From Lycorma delicatula (Eukaryota; Arthropoda; Insecta; Hemiptera; Fulgoridae), in NCBI RefSeq assembly GCF_047948215.1, contig NC_134460.1, positions 15,869,501-15,933,500 of the forward strand: a stretch of DNA of 64,000 bases, in the 5' to 3' direction. A program made the translations under genes and the position numbers. The first letter of the stretch is position 1. Every line of letters starts with the position of its first letter. The notes under the pieces are model-generated. The model was not told where the DNA came from and did no database searches. It saw only the letters and a list, made by a program, of their open reading frames with translations. This document shows positions 11,200-22,374 of this stretch, piece by piece.

Positions 11200-13128
11200 A
11201 ATCATCACAAGCGAACTTAGATGGAACAGAGAGAACTGGTGGAAAACCTTGGATATCTGAGGATATATTTCAGCTGATTGATGAACGTAGAAAGTATAAG
11301 AATGCTAGTGAAGAAGAAAGTAAAATGAACTATCGACAACTAAGAAATACTATACTAATACAGGAAGTGCAAATTAGTAAAAGAAGAGCGGATTAAAGAA
11401 AACTATTCAGAAGCGGAAAGAGAAATGATCATTGGTAAAATAGACGGAGCATACAGGAAAGTTAAGGAGAATTTTGTAGTACAAAAATTAAAATTTAATA
11501 ACGTGTTAAATAAAGATGGTACACGATTCATATTACAAATTATAATACGAAAAAAAGGTCGATAGATGGGTGGAATAAATTGAAGAGTTATAAGGAGGAA
11601 ATGAATTAAAAACTGCTGTTGTAGAAGAAGAGAGGAGAGAAGAAGAGAGAAGGAAGTCGGAGAGGATGAAAAGGGACATACAATACTGAGATCTGTATTT
11701 AATAGAGCATTAAAAGATCTGAGTGGCAGAAAGGCTCCTGGGATAGACGGGATATCTCCAGAATTACTGCACAGTGCAGGCGAGGAAACGATAGCTATAT
11801 TACAGAAAGTGGTGTTTAATATTTACGAAAAAGGGGAAGTTCCGTCAGACTTCAAAAAGAGTGTTATTATCATGATACTAAAGAAAGCAGGAGCAGATAA
11901 ATGTGAAGAATGCAGAACAGTTAGGTTAACTATACGCCCATCCAAAACCTTACCTAAAATTCTGTAAAGAAGGATTGAAAGGAGAGTCGAAGAAGTGTCA
12001 GGAGGAAACTCGTTTGGTTTCAGGAAAAGTGTAGGGGGGGACAAGGGAGATAATTTTAGCACTCAGATTAATAGTAGAAAGAAAGTAAAGAAAAACAAAC
12101 CAACATACATAGCATTTATAGACTTAGAAAAGGCATTTGAAAACGTAGACTTGAATAAAATGTTCAACATTTTAAAAAATTTAGAGTTCAAGTAAAGAGA
12201 TAGAAGAACAATCACAGACATTTGCAGGACCCAACTCTCAGTAATCGTAGAACATAAGAAAGAAACCTTAATAAAAAAAGGGAGTCCAACAAGCATGTTA
12301 CTTTTTAAATCTTTACATGCAACTAGCAGTTAATGATGTTAAAGAACAATTTAGATCCGAAGTAACAGTTCAAAGTGAAAAGATAAAGATGCTACGGTTT
12401 GTTGATGATATAATAATTCTAGACGAGAGAAAATAAGATTTAGAAGAAACAATGAATGGTACGGATGAAGTCCTATGTAAGAACTACCGCATGGAAATAA
12501 ACAAGAACAAAACGGGAGTAATGAAATGTAGTAAAAATAGTGCAGATGGACCGCTGAATATAAGAATAGGAAGAGAAAAGATTATGGAGGTAGAAGGACT
12601 TTATTATTTGGGAAGTAGAATTACTAAAGATGGACGAAGCAGGAGCGATATAAAATGCCGAATAGCACAGGCGAAACGAGCTTTCAGCGAGAAATGAGCT
12701 TACATAAAAAATTAATTTATACGTCATGAAAACATACGGAAGTGAAACTTAGACGATCGGAGTACCTGAGAAGAAAAGCTTAGAAACTTTTGAAATATAG
12801 GAGAATCGTAAAAATCAGACGGGTGGATAAAGTGACAAGAAGAGGTGTCGCGGCAAATTGATGAAGAAAGAAGCATTTGGAAAAACTTAGTTAAAAGAAA
12901 AGACTGACTTAAAGTTCACATATTAAGGCATCCTGGAATAGTCGCTTTGATATTGGAGGGACAGGTAGATGGATTTGATGATTTGCAGGCAGGTAACATT
13001 GGAATATGTAAAACAAACTGTTAGGGATGTAGGATGTAGGGAGTACACCGAAATGAAACGACTGGCACTAGATAGGGAATCTTGGAGAGCTGCATCAAAT
13101 CAGTTAAATGACTGTAGGAAAAAAAATA
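11200..13128 (+). pseudogene. RTE-1 copy B linker, reverse transcriptase and C-terminal domain
   Basis: The decayed coding region resumes after the SINE with a linker matching copy H (ERTGGKPWISEDIFQLIDERRKY). It continues through GRKAPGIDGI, the fingers segment SDFKKSVIIMILKKAGADK, FGFRKSVG, the palm-A block AFIDLEKAFENVD, and a degraded palm-B. The YADD-type box reads FVDD. Then come YLGSRITKDGRSRSDIKCR and the C-terminal DRESWRAASNQ block. Stops and frameshifts occur roughly every 150-250 bp. Relative to young copies the sequence is clearly diverged, so this is an old insertion of the same family or a sister subfamily. Confidence 0.82.
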
Positions 13129-14735
13129 ACCTTTTGTTAATTTTATCAGAATATATTTCTACAACACAGAACAGAAAAACTAAAAATTATTTTTATTTTA
13201 TGAATTTATTATATGTAATTTATATTTTCTTTAATATTATATATTTATTTTGTCTGTAACAACTGGTTTTTTTATGAACAAAAGTTTAAAAAATTGATTC
13301 GAGTGTACTAAATCTTTTTTTTTATAGATATGCAACGTATAAGTAGCTTAGTTTTCTTTATCCTTCTTTGCAGGATTAATCTAAGAACTCCCGTATTCAT
13401 ACTTTTCCAGTAAACCAAACTTTTTGTTTTTTGTTATTTCGCTTTTTATCTTCCTTTCTGTTTTTTTCTTTATGTATGTTATTATAATTCTAATATAAGA
13501 TTTTATAAGCTGATTTTACCGTAATAATGTAAAATTTGCTTAAAATTTTTTAATGTGTATTCAAAAAAAAATATTTATCTGTTTAATTTTTACTTTATAT
13601 GTTTATTATAAAATTTTTATTTTTTTAAGATTGCATTATTATCTTATTAATTTCTTCGGTAATACGAGTAAAACAACCTGACGACTCGTTTTTTAAAAAT
13701 AATCCTGCTTTTGAAGTAGCTCCAAGAAATGATATTATACTTCAGATGGGAATATATAGGTAAATATAATAAATCTTTAATAGCAATGACAAGCTTAACG
13801 TTTCAGAGTAATACAGTACAATTTGGTCTTATTGTAAACGAGATCAGTTTGATTATCCGAAAAGATTTCAGTCAGGATCAGGGTGACCTATCTACTAATT
13901 AATTACGCAGTGCCATTATTTTTTTGTATTTAAAGAATTTTTAATATCTTAATTTATTTTCTATAAATATATATATTCTAGTTTATGAAAAAAATTCTGG
14001 ATAATAAATTATATTTTTTTTATTTCCTCCTTTTATTGTAGTTTATATACTTTTTAAGTACATTTTGTTTAAATTTTTTTGTAATTTTAAGCGCACAAAA
14101 GTTCAGTTTAATAGGTGCTTCAGAATAAATACTTTTTTAACGGCACACAAACAGATACACACATTCGTATTCGTTTTAAAATTCTAGAAAACATATACAT
14201 AATATTTTTTTGAAAAAAAAAGAAAGTAATTCATTAATTTTTTAATTTTTAAAAAAGATTATAGAGCGAAAGAATAATGTTTAATCTAAAGAGCTTCATG
14301 AATCACAAATGTAGATAATCTGTAATTGCAATGACGTATAATGCTAAAGAAAAACAGACATTACGGTATGCGGTAAGGGAAATGGGAGGATATAAACCCC
14401 TGCAACTTTTATAATATACTCGTAAACGTGCAACTCGCTTTAAAAAGTTCAGCTATGTGCTGCATACACTCTTTGACTGCATGATACTTCTACCGTACAA
14501 AGTATTAAAAAAAAGTCTTTTACACTGCTTATAATGTACGCCTCGCTTTTATAGAAAAACAATATTTTAATAAGCTTTATTTTATTCATAATTTGCACAA
14601 AATAAGTACGAATAAAAGCGTTATTATTACAAAGTAACGTTATATTTTTTTTTTAAAACCGCCAAAAACCTGTTTCATTCACAGCACTTCTCACCTTGCT
14701 TTTTTCTTTCTTATCCTACCACAGGTAAAATGCAT
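13129..14735. other. No recognisable gene
   Basis: Very AT-rich DNA with many poly(T) and poly(A) runs. I see no coding motif, RNA gene or repeat boundary that I can support. Confidence 0.5.
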
Positions 14736-15071
14736 GCTCAAAACCTATTTCCATTCCGTCCAGAGGTTCTTCTGGACGGATCGGGCAGATTTTTTTTATT
14801 CATTTCGAAATGGCTCGCAGATAAGTAGTTCATATGGTATTAAGCATCGACAGACCTTCAAAGTGATTTTCCTGCGAGTCTTGGAAATTTCCTTAAAATC
14901 CTTTAATTTCCTTGGAAATCTTGGAAATTTCCTTAATTAAGTAATAAACGAAGATTTTTTTGAGGAATTCTCAGAGGAAGGTTTATGACATATGAATCGA
15001 TCATTCCACGCAGAATAAAAAAAAGATCCGTCCAGCAGAACGCCCAGACGGACTGGAAATAGGTTTTCAGC
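14736..15071. mobile_element. Non-autonomous TIR element (MITE-like) with hairpins inside the TIRs
   Basis: Terminal inverted repeats of about 60 bp lie at 14736-14801 and 15011-15071: both read inward as GCT-AAAACCTATTTCCA...CCGTC...TTCT-CTGGACGGATC...TTTTTTTTATTC with a few mismatches and a 5-bp indel. Each TIR itself holds a small hairpin. The left one is CCGTCCAGA/TCTGGACGG with a 6-nt loop. The interior (about 210 bp) has no coding capacity and includes a tandem GGAAATTTCCTTAA-type motif. I cannot see a clear TSD, so the superfamily is undetermined. Confidence 0.75.
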
Positions 15072-15103
15072 CAAATTTTTCTAACATATTAGATTAATAT
15101 TTA

Positions 15104-15111
<8 letters not shown>

Positions 15112-15170
<59 letters not shown>
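15112..15170. repeat. (TA)n microsatellite
   Basis: About 59 bp of uninterrupted TA dinucleotides 40 bp to the right of the TIR element. It is preceded by an A-run. Confidence 0.97.
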
Positions 15171-15173
<3 letters not shown>

Positions 15174-15504
15174 AAAATTTACAGTTTGTTACATTTAGTT
15201 AGCATTGAATTTCTCAGCTATTTAGATTGTTTAATGTTTAGTATTATATTTTCTTTTTATATATTAATAATAATAAATGTCTCATATTTATATTAATGAT
15301 TGTGCAATTTTTGTTAAAAACAACGGTCAATTATTCATAAAAAATAATTATATCCACCTTTGCCAAACCTTTGCTTTCGTATAACTCTACACGACACTTA
15401 GCCTTAAGAGATATACTTCCGTTATCATTTTTAATAAACTGTAGAACCATTTAAAAAATTTTTTCCACCATTTTATTTAACATGTAATTAAATGATTTTA
15501 TTTT

Positions 15505-16223
15505 TTATTTTTTTGTCTTCAGTCATTTGACTGGTTTGATGCAGCTCTCCAAGATTCCCTATCTAGTGCTAGTCGTTTCATTTCAGTATACCCTCTACAT
15601 CCTACATCCCCAACAACTTGTTTTACATACTCCAAACGTGGCCTGCCTACACAATTTTTCCCTTCTACCTGTCCTTCCAATATTAAAGCGACTATTCCAG
15701 GATGCCTTAGTATGTGGCCTCCACATTTGTCCTACCCATTTCCTTTTTTAAATTTTCTAGCCTACCAACCTTTTTTAAGCTTCTAACATTCCACGCTCCG
15801 ACTCGTAGAATGTTATTTTTTAATTTTCTGGTGACCCCTTCCTTAGTAGTCCCCACCCGGAGATCCGAACGGGGGACTATTTTACCTCCGGAATATTTTA
15901 CCAAGGAAGGCGCCTCCATTATTGCTATGTGAAAATGCAGAGAGCCACATTTTCTTGGAAAAAAAGCAGCTGTAGTTTTCCATTGCTTTCAGCTGCGCAG
16001 TACTCAGAGGACTGAGTGATGTTGATACGGCCGTTTAAGTCGTCCTGACTCACGCCCCTAACAACTACTGAAAGAGCTGCTGCCCTCTTTCAGGAATCAT
16101 TCCTTAGTCTGGCTCTCAACAGATACCTCTCCGATATGGTTGCACCTTCGGTCCAGCTACTCTGTATCCCTGAGCACTCAAGCCCCCTCACCAACGGCAA
16201 GGTCTCATGATTCATAGAGGAGG
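15505..16223 (-). mobile_element. RTE-1 copy C: internal deletion derivative retaining both ends
   Basis: On the minus strand, the 5' leader and protein start (16223 to about 15722) are joined directly to the last 200 bp of the element (about 15720 to 15505, with poly(A)). The endonuclease is cut after LKKEMGRTNVE and the sequence resumes inside the C-terminal domain at GHILRHPG. About 2.6 kb is missing, judged against copies B and H. The junction sits at the short shared string GGCC(A)CA. A probable 11-bp TSD with one mismatch (GATTTTATTTT / GATTTCATTTT) at 15494-15504 and 16224-16234 suggests that the 0.72-kb form inserted as a unit. It also fixes the 5' end of the family. Confidence 0.85.
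15707..15919 (-). pseudogene. RTE-1 copy C protein start fused out of place to 3' sequence
   Basis: A 70-codon frame starts with MEAPSLVKYSGGKIVPRSD and continues into the first strand of the endonuclease fold (NILRVGAWNVRSLKKVGRL). The Met at 15919 is the best evidence in the window for the true start of the LINE protein, because the leader upstream (15920-16223) matches copy B and has stops in this frame. After about 68 codons the frame crosses the deletion junction and stops. Confidence 0.75.
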
Positions 16224-16234
16224 GATTTCATTTT

Positions 16235-16690
16235 AAGGACACAATATTACTCTGCTGAAAAATTTTTAGATAATACTAATTAAAGAATTTAAAAATAAGA
16301 ACCCGATTTTAACGCGTACATAAATATGTTTTAAAATTAATTTTTAAATTCCGGCTTCTGAATCGTAAATTATTTTTTGATATTTCTTATATTTAATGTA
16401 CTTACCTTAACATGACGTCATACATTTGTATTTAAATGATTAATATGGACTTAAATCAATTTTTAATTTAAAATTTATCTTTATTGATGTAATCCTTATA
16501 TTGTATAATTTATTTGTTTATCGATTCATTAATTCGTTTATTTACTTTTTTTTTGTTTCAGCTAACACCACTATACAAAATTTATGTTCAAAAAAATAAA
16601 ACGTAAAAAAAGCTTTAACCGACCAAGCTAAAGACATTAACTATGACCACCAGGCCATGAGAAGAGTCAAGTAATTTTACAGTAGTATAA
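16235..16690. other. No recognisable gene
   Basis: AT-rich spacer between copy C and the two-unit repeat. Nothing coding or structured is recognised. Confidence 0.5.
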
Positions 16691-16759
16691 TATTTTTAAA
16701 AAACCTGGCAACAAAGTTGTGATACTTTCCTGGCATCGGTTATTTAAATGGTTACACAT

Positions 16760-17200
16760 GAAAACTACTGCCTAAGATTTATTTTTTTGGAGTGGAGTAG
16801 TTTTTGATGAAGTTTTATTGTGTATTTCCTATAAGACCAACATTAGTCTTGAGGATCTCATTAAGTATTAAGAAATGGATAAAAAGTTTTAAAAATTCAA
16901 AAAATCTGTATTTTTAATTTTTTTCGACTCCCCCACCGTCATAGGATTTTTTTTCTACGTACAATATTAAATGGAAGAAACTAAAAAAAAAATTCTACTA
17001 AAAAATTTACAACCGATGAAAAGTTACCTGATTTATTTTTGGGGATGGAGTGAATTATGATGAGATATTATTATAATATTTTTAATAAACGTTTATTATT
17101 TATAGTTTCAATAAACCGAAAAAGCTTTTTAAAACTTCAAAAAATTGATATTGTAAACTTTGGAGGTTTCCCTACCCACAAAACTTCCCCCAAAGTACTG
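16760..17200. repeat. Two diverged units of an AT-rich repeat
   Basis: Two units in the same orientation (about 16775-16960 and 17028-17200) share GATTTATTTTT-GG-GTGGAGT, a GATGA segment, AAAA-GTTTTAAAA-TTCAAAAAAT and a C-rich end (CCCCCACC / CCCTACCCAC). They resemble the style of the repeats at 21230-21830 and 60516-60975, but I cannot align them confidently across. Confidence 0.45.
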
Positions 17201-17228
17201 TTTTTTGTCGCTTGCACTAATGCCTTTT

Positions 17229-17312
17229 TGATTTTTCTGTTTAGCCTCCGGAACCACCGTTCCATTCATTCGTTCAGAGGATAAATGAAGACGATATATA
17301 TGAATGTAAACC
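17229..17312 (-). mobile_element. SINE 3' fragment, diverged
   Basis: The minus strand matches the SINE tail region: TTTACATTCATATA, CATTTATCCTCTGAACGAATG and CGGAGGCTAAACAGAAAAA at the 3' end. It diverges from the main SINE after about 80 bp and has no head. It could be a related SINE sharing only the 3' part. Confidence 0.6.
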
Positions 17313-17439
17313 CGGACGGGAAGTCTTATTATTTGAGACTTTTGGGGGTTGGCGTCCCCACGGTCTTCATCATCACGGAAGAATCATAGCTCTTACGTAG
17401 ATACCATCTCTCACACGCACTCCCACATCTGATTTGTAG

Positions 17440-18440
17440 AGAAAACTTCGTGCGATTTTTGGTTCCCGCAAACAGTCTATCTTCGGCCTTATTCACGAAG
17501 GAGAATTCCTTACGTCAACTTCTACAGTCACAACTAACCTGGCTGATTGTTTTCGTTTGGTTTCCGTAACTTCATCATATACTGATGAATTTCAGAGGTA
17601 TAAGATACGAATGGAAAAAATACCGATAGAGATTTAGTGATTCGGTCGGAGAATTAATTACTCCCTTTCCGTTCAACGAGTTGTCGCGTGCATTAAAAAA
17701 CTCACATTACACTTACCCTGGACTTGATAACATCCGTCTCAGTATGCTTTCAAACCATCACAGTTCGTTCCGTCATCATCTACTGCGTATACATAATGAT
17801 TTCTTCTCCTCGCAAGTCTTCCCACCCATCAGGTCGAAAGTAATTGTCGTACCACTTCTTAAAACTGATAAGAGACAAAACACGCCTCTCAGACTACCAT
17901 GACTCTTTGACGAGCGTTTTGTGCAAAGTGATGGAGAGAATGGTGAACCGATGGCTTACCTGGTATTTAGAGAAGCATACTCTGATATCTCCAGAAAATG
18001 TGGTTTCCGCCAAGGACGATCTTCCATTGATCAATAGAAGATCATCCTTGGCGATTTCCCAAGTGATATCTGGTATCACTGGAAACAGCTATCCAAAATG
18101 CCTTTCTGTTTCACCAGCAATTCTTCGCTATTTTTTTTTTTTTTGACATCATAAGGGCGTACGACACAGCCTGATGACGAGGATTCAAAATAGCCTTAAA
18201 GAATGGGGAGTCGTGGATAATATGCTTGCCTTTGTTAGGGGTTTCCCGAATGACCGTTCATTTCATATTCGTGTTGGAAATTCTGTTTCGAGTAGCATCT
18301 TCACCTTGGATAATGGAGTGCCTCAAGGAATTGTATTAAGTGCCACCTTATTGACTATAACCATCAACAGTAACACTAAATGTGTGCAACCACCTGTTTC
18401 ATGTTCTCTATTCGTTGATGGTTTGACAGTGTCAGATTTT
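17440..18440 (+). pseudogene. LINE reverse transcriptase fragment, Jockey/I-like
   Basis: Three plus-strand frames together show an RT of the Jockey/I superfamily: an N-terminal linker (LRAIFGSRKQSIFGLIHEG), PFPFNELSRALKNS-YPGLDNI, KVIVVPLLKTDKRQN, SDYHDSLTSVLCKVMERMVNRWL, EN-GFRQGRSSID, FDIIRAYDTA (palm A), GVPQGIVLSATLLTI (palm B), and SLFVDGLTV where a catalytic ADD-type box is expected, now VDG. Frameshifts fall near 17890, 18000 and 18150. At 18008-18053 a 17-bp inverted copy of the preceding sequence interrupts the frame. The fragment stops around 18440, where the dispersed repeat at 18451 begins. Confidence 0.8.
18008..18053. repeat. Snap-back inverted duplication inside an RT pseudogene
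   Basis: Arms 18008-18024 and 18037-18053 match at 16 of 17 positions (CGCCAAGGACGATCTTC and its inverted copy). The 12-nt centre contains the palindrome ATTGATCAAT. The left arm is the expected RT coding sequence (RQGRSSID) and the right arm is its inverted copy, which shows the direction of the change. Confidence 0.9.
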
Positions 18441-18450
18441 TTTCGGTGTG

Positions 18451-18566
18451 ACGTCTGTCGCGCCGATAAAACTAGTCAAAATGGATTCAGGGATGATCAA
18501 AATGAATATTTCCGTTGAAAATTGCAACCCGAAATTTTTCGAGATCACAATATTTCTTTTACTTTA
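18451..18566. repeat. Dispersed repeat, copy 2 (pairs with 7072-7190)
   Basis: Second copy of the repeat described at 7072-7190. It abuts the RT fragment that ends near 18440. That may mean it is part of that LINE's surroundings or an independent insertion. Confidence 0.75.
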
Positions 18567-19807
18567 TGTTTTGTATTAAAATATAAATTGAATTTTTTTT
18601 AAATTTACACTACAACCCTACTATGACAAATATTCTATGAACATAAAATATATTTTCATCGAAAAAACAATTTAATTAAAAATTTACTACAGAATGTAAT
18701 ATTTTTTTTTTAATAGGATCCTATAATGATTTTTAAAAAAGTAATAGTATCTTATACAATTTTTAATTTAATTAAATCGTTAACTAGGGTAAATTTTAGG
18801 GCGATGTTTCATTCTATAATCATCCTGTTGTACTGTCTGATTTGTATATACGTGCGACGGATAGTAATTACTTGTATATACGTGATGTGACCACTGAAAT
18901 TAGTCTAACGTCCCAGCTGACAATCTAGTTACTGCCGATTATAATGCAGAATAAATAAATAATTAAAACTTATCATTTATTATTAAATGATATTTACATC
19001 AAAGAGTAATTAAATTAATTATCTTTATTTTAAATATATATAATTAAACTGTTTTTTTGTTTTTTTTCTTAAGAAATGTAATTTCTTAGTAATTAAAGAA
19101 ATTACATTTTTATAAAACCGACTTGTAAAAGCAAACAAAAAATAAATCTATTTTCAATTATTTTTTTAATCTTTAGTATTTGATGTTGTTTATTGAAAAG
19201 TTTAACTTCCAATTTTTAATTTAGCGCCAACTTCAAAACATTTTTGCGCAGTTTGGCGCAAGAAGACAGACTGTTGGTTTTTTTTTGTCTCCTTTTGAAA
19301 AAGTATCGATTTTTTCGAAAAACCTTTGATCCATAATAAATAATCCACGACAATAAAGCAATACAATAAAAAAAAGTAAGTTTCAACTCGCTCACCGCTG
19401 AAGTAACTGTATAAGCGCGTATGAAAAGTACACCAGAACCTTAGTTTTTTTTTACGTTAAATTGAGCATTACTGAAGAACGACTCAACCATTCTTAATAA
19501 AATTTTCGCATACCAACTTCAGATACACCACTACAGCATATCTAAATTTCAACGAAATTGATTTATAAGTTTTGGAGATTTTCGAGCCACAATATTTTAT
19601 TCATAGTCCTATATATATATATTACATAAGGAAAGCCGATTTTAAGTAAATTGTATTTTCGTACTCCCCTCATACCTCAAAACGTAAAGAAAATTCATTC
19701 TAGCCCCCCAATATCAAACCATGCAACCGAAAGTAATACCGTACGATTCATCGAAAAGTCGATAAAAAGCAGGAAAAATATTACATGACTTTCCCAGTAA
19801 TTAATGA
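18567..19807. other. No recognisable gene; one 14-bp hairpin
   Basis: AT-rich DNA. The only clear structure is a perfect inverted repeat with arms 19074-19087 and 19096-19109 (AAATGTAATTTCTT, 8-nt loop). Confidence 0.55.
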
Positions 19808-21187
19808 CTTTTTTTTTTTTTGTCTTCAGTCATTTGACTGGTTTGATGCAGCTCTCCAAGATTTCCTATCTAGTGCTAGTCGTTTGATTTCAGTATACCC
19901 TCTACATCCTACATCCCCAACAATTTGTTTTACATACTCCAAACGTGGCCTGCCTACACAATTTTTCCCTTCTACCTGTCCTTCCAATATTAAAGCGACT
20001 ATTCCAGGATGCCTTAGTATGTGTCCTATAAGTCTATTCTTTTAACTATATTTATCCAAATGCTTCTTTCTTCATCTATTAGCCGCAATACCTCTTCATT
20101 TGTCACTTTATCCACCCGTCTGATTTTTAACATTCTCCTATAGCACCACATTTCAAAAGCTTCTAATCTTTTCTTCTCAGATACTCCGATCGTCCAAGTT
20201 TCACTTCCATATAAAGCGACACTCCAAACATACACTTTCAAAAATCTTTTCCTGACATTTAAATTCATTTTTGATGTAAACAAATTATATTTCTTACTGA
20301 AGGCTCGTTTAGCTTGTGCTATTCGGCATTTTATATCGCTCCTGCTTCGTCCATCTTTAGTAATTTTACTTCCCAAATAACAGAATTCTTCTACCTCCAT
20401 AATCTTTTCTCCTCCTATTTTCACATTCAGCGGTCCATCTTTGTTATTTCTACTACATTTCATTACTTTTGTTTTGTTCTTGTTTAGTTTCACGCGATAG
20501 TTCTTGCGTAGGACTTCATCTATGCCGTTCATTGTTTCTTCTAAATCCTTTTTACTCTCGGCTAGAATTACTATATCATCAGCAAATCGTAGCATCTTTA
20601 TCTTTTCACCTTGTACTGTTACTCCGAATCTAAATTGTTCTTTAACATCATTAACCGCTAGTTCCATCTAAAGATTAAAAAGTAATGGAGATAGGGAACA
20701 TCCTTTTCGGACTCCCTTTCATATTAGGGCTTCTTTCTTATATTCTTCAATTGTTATTGTTGCTGTTTGGTTCCTGTACATGTTAGCAATTGTTCTTCTA
20801 TCTCTGTATTTGAACCCTAATTTTTTTAAAATGCTGAACATTTTATTCCAGTCTACGTTATCGAAAGCCTTTTCTAGGTCTATAAACGCCAAGTATGTTG
20901 GTTTGTTTTTCTTTAATCTTCCTTCTACTATTAATCTGAGGCCTAAAATTGCTTTTCTTGACCCTATACTTTTCCTGAAACCAAATTGGTCTTCTCCTAA
21001 CACTTCTTCCACTCTCCTCTCAATTCTTCTGTATAAAATTCTAGTTAAGATTTTGGATGCGTGACTAGTTAAACTAATTGTTCTGTATTCTTCACATTTA
21101 TCTGCCCCTGCTTTCTTTGGTATCATAACTATAACACTTTTTTTGAAGTCTGATGGAAATTCCCCATTTTCATAAATATTACACACC
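19808..21187 (-). mobile_element. RTE-1 copy D, 5'-truncated, with 10-bp TSD
   Basis: Minus-strand copy with poly(A) at 19808-19821 and TSD TAATTAATGA at 19798-19807 and 21188-21197. It starts at the RT fingers (VCNIYENGEFPSDFKKSV) and lacks the endonuclease and linker. The frame is open at 21186-20719 and 20667-20026. It is broken by a stop in the palm-B segment (GVRKGCSLSPLLFNL-stop, near 20670) and by a small deletion near 20030 that removes the GHILRH lead-in. FADD is intact. Confidence 0.92.
20026..21186 (-). pseudogene. RTE-1 copy D reverse transcriptase
   Basis: Fingers (FKKSVIVMIPKKAGADKCEEYRTISLTSH), palm A (AFIDLEKAFDNVDWNKM), palm B (here VRKGCSLSP; other copies have VRQGC), palm C (RFADDIVILAE) and palm D/E (YLGSKITKDG) are all readable. 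Two frames, 21186-20719 and 20667-20026, are separated by roughly 50 bp with a frameshift and stop. The C-terminal domain continues out of frame to the poly(A). Confidence 0.8.
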
Positions 21188-21229
21188 TAATTAATGATAA
21201 AAATTAAACAAGTTAGAACCAAAAAACAG

Positions 21230-21830
21230 AATATATCCTCTTTAGAGATGGGGAATACATTTTAAGAAACATTTTCTAAAAATATTCATATACAGGTTAA
21301 GATTTAAAAAATTACCTAAATACAGTTTTCTCTAAATCTAACATCCCATTTAAAAAAGGATAAAATAAGAAAAAAAATTTTTCAAAAAACCTTTCTGCAT
21401 TTTACGTCCGGTTTATAATTCTTTAAAAATTGTAGACATTTCTTGATAGCTCTATATAATCGAATACAGTATAAATTTTCAAAAAATATTTAAACCGAAG
21501 GGAGGTAGTGAAAAATAAACAAAAAACTTATATTACAATATTATGAGGTGCGGGTTTAATTATTTTTTTTAGATTTTGGACTATTTATACATGCATTTCT
21601 GGTAAAAAATTTGCTTTAATAAAGTTTTCACTAATGTGCCTCTGAAGAAACACAAAATTGGTTTTTATGCGACATTCCCCACCCTCTCAACGAATTTTAA
21701 AAGAAAAATTAAAGTAATCAGTGTCCCATACGTACAAATATTTGAACCAAATTTTGAAAAAAATCGGTTCGGTCAATCGTGATATATAAGGTCAAAAACA
21801 GTGCGACACATGACACATACAAACGTTTAC
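21230..21830. repeat. Dispersed AT-rich repeat, copy 1 (pairs with 60516-60975)
   Basis: Shared with 60516-60975 in the same orientation. Matching blocks include AAA-TTTCAAAAAAC-TTTCTGCATTT, AAACCGA-GGGAG, GCGGG-TTAATT, TGCCTCT-AAG-GAA, CAATATTTGA-CCAA, and TATAAGG-CAAAA-TGCGACACAT-CA. Similarity by eye is about 65-70 percent with many indels. In both places it begins right beside the 5' truncation point of an RTE-1 copy (D here, I at 60507). Confidence 0.6.
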
Positions 21831-22321
21831 GTAAACGTACATATACACATTTCGGGGTTCGTATGTATATACATACATATATACAAGTATGTAAAATTAG
21901 TATGTAAATACTAATGTATACTTACATTAGTAAGCGTCGTGAAACAAAATTAATATACGATTATATACTCACATAAAATCCTGATGCGGATACCACAAAA
22001 AAATGTTATGCAATGTGTTGTCCACCACAATGCAATTGTGTAACTGTCCACTTTATTAAAGAATTGGAGGACCGTATCTCACTTTCAAATGAAGTAAGTT
22101 TAAATGAAGTACAGCAAAAAAAAAATGTATATATGTAATTTAATAGGCGTACAAGGAAGTAATTTGATGGCCACATCAGATTTTTTTACTCTTTAATAAT
22201 GCAAAAGTTATGTATTTGAAAACATTAACCTTGGCAGACAAAAGAAAAAAAAAATATATATATATAAACGCGTAATAAATATGAAAGGCAATAAATAAAT
22301 TAAACAACTCAAAATTAAATT

Positions 22322-22357
22322 CTGATTTGGGAAGACGCGTTCACCAACCCGGTGGGT
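22322..22357 (-). mobile_element. SINE tRNA-head fragment
   Basis: The minus strand reads ACCCACCGGGTTGGTGAACG followed by CGTCTTCCCAAATCAG. This is the first 40-odd bases of the SINE with an internal 7-bp deletion (TCTAGTG missing). The rest of the SINE is absent. Confidence 0.7.
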
Positions 22358-22374
22358 ACTGGTCATCACCTGAT

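Larger units (their letters stand above)
9367..13128 (+). mobile_element. RTE-1 copy B, near full length, old, interrupted by a SINE dimer
   Basis: This is the only copy that spans the whole element: a 5' leader matching the 5' end of copy C (from about 9367), the endonuclease (9741-10540), the linker and RT (11200-12700) and the C-terminal domain to a short A-run at 13119-13126. It is the most diverged copy, with many stops and frameshifts. The terminal stop is lost, since the usual AAT GAC TGA reads AAT GAC TGT. The SINE dimer at 10681-11179 interrupts it. With the insertion removed, the element is about 3.25 kb. I did not find a convincing TSD. Confidence 0.88.

Noticed and set aside
22120..22270. 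Small A-rich and TA-rich tracts as repeat ends or origins
   Set aside because: Such tracts are common all over this AT-rich window and nothing else marks them.
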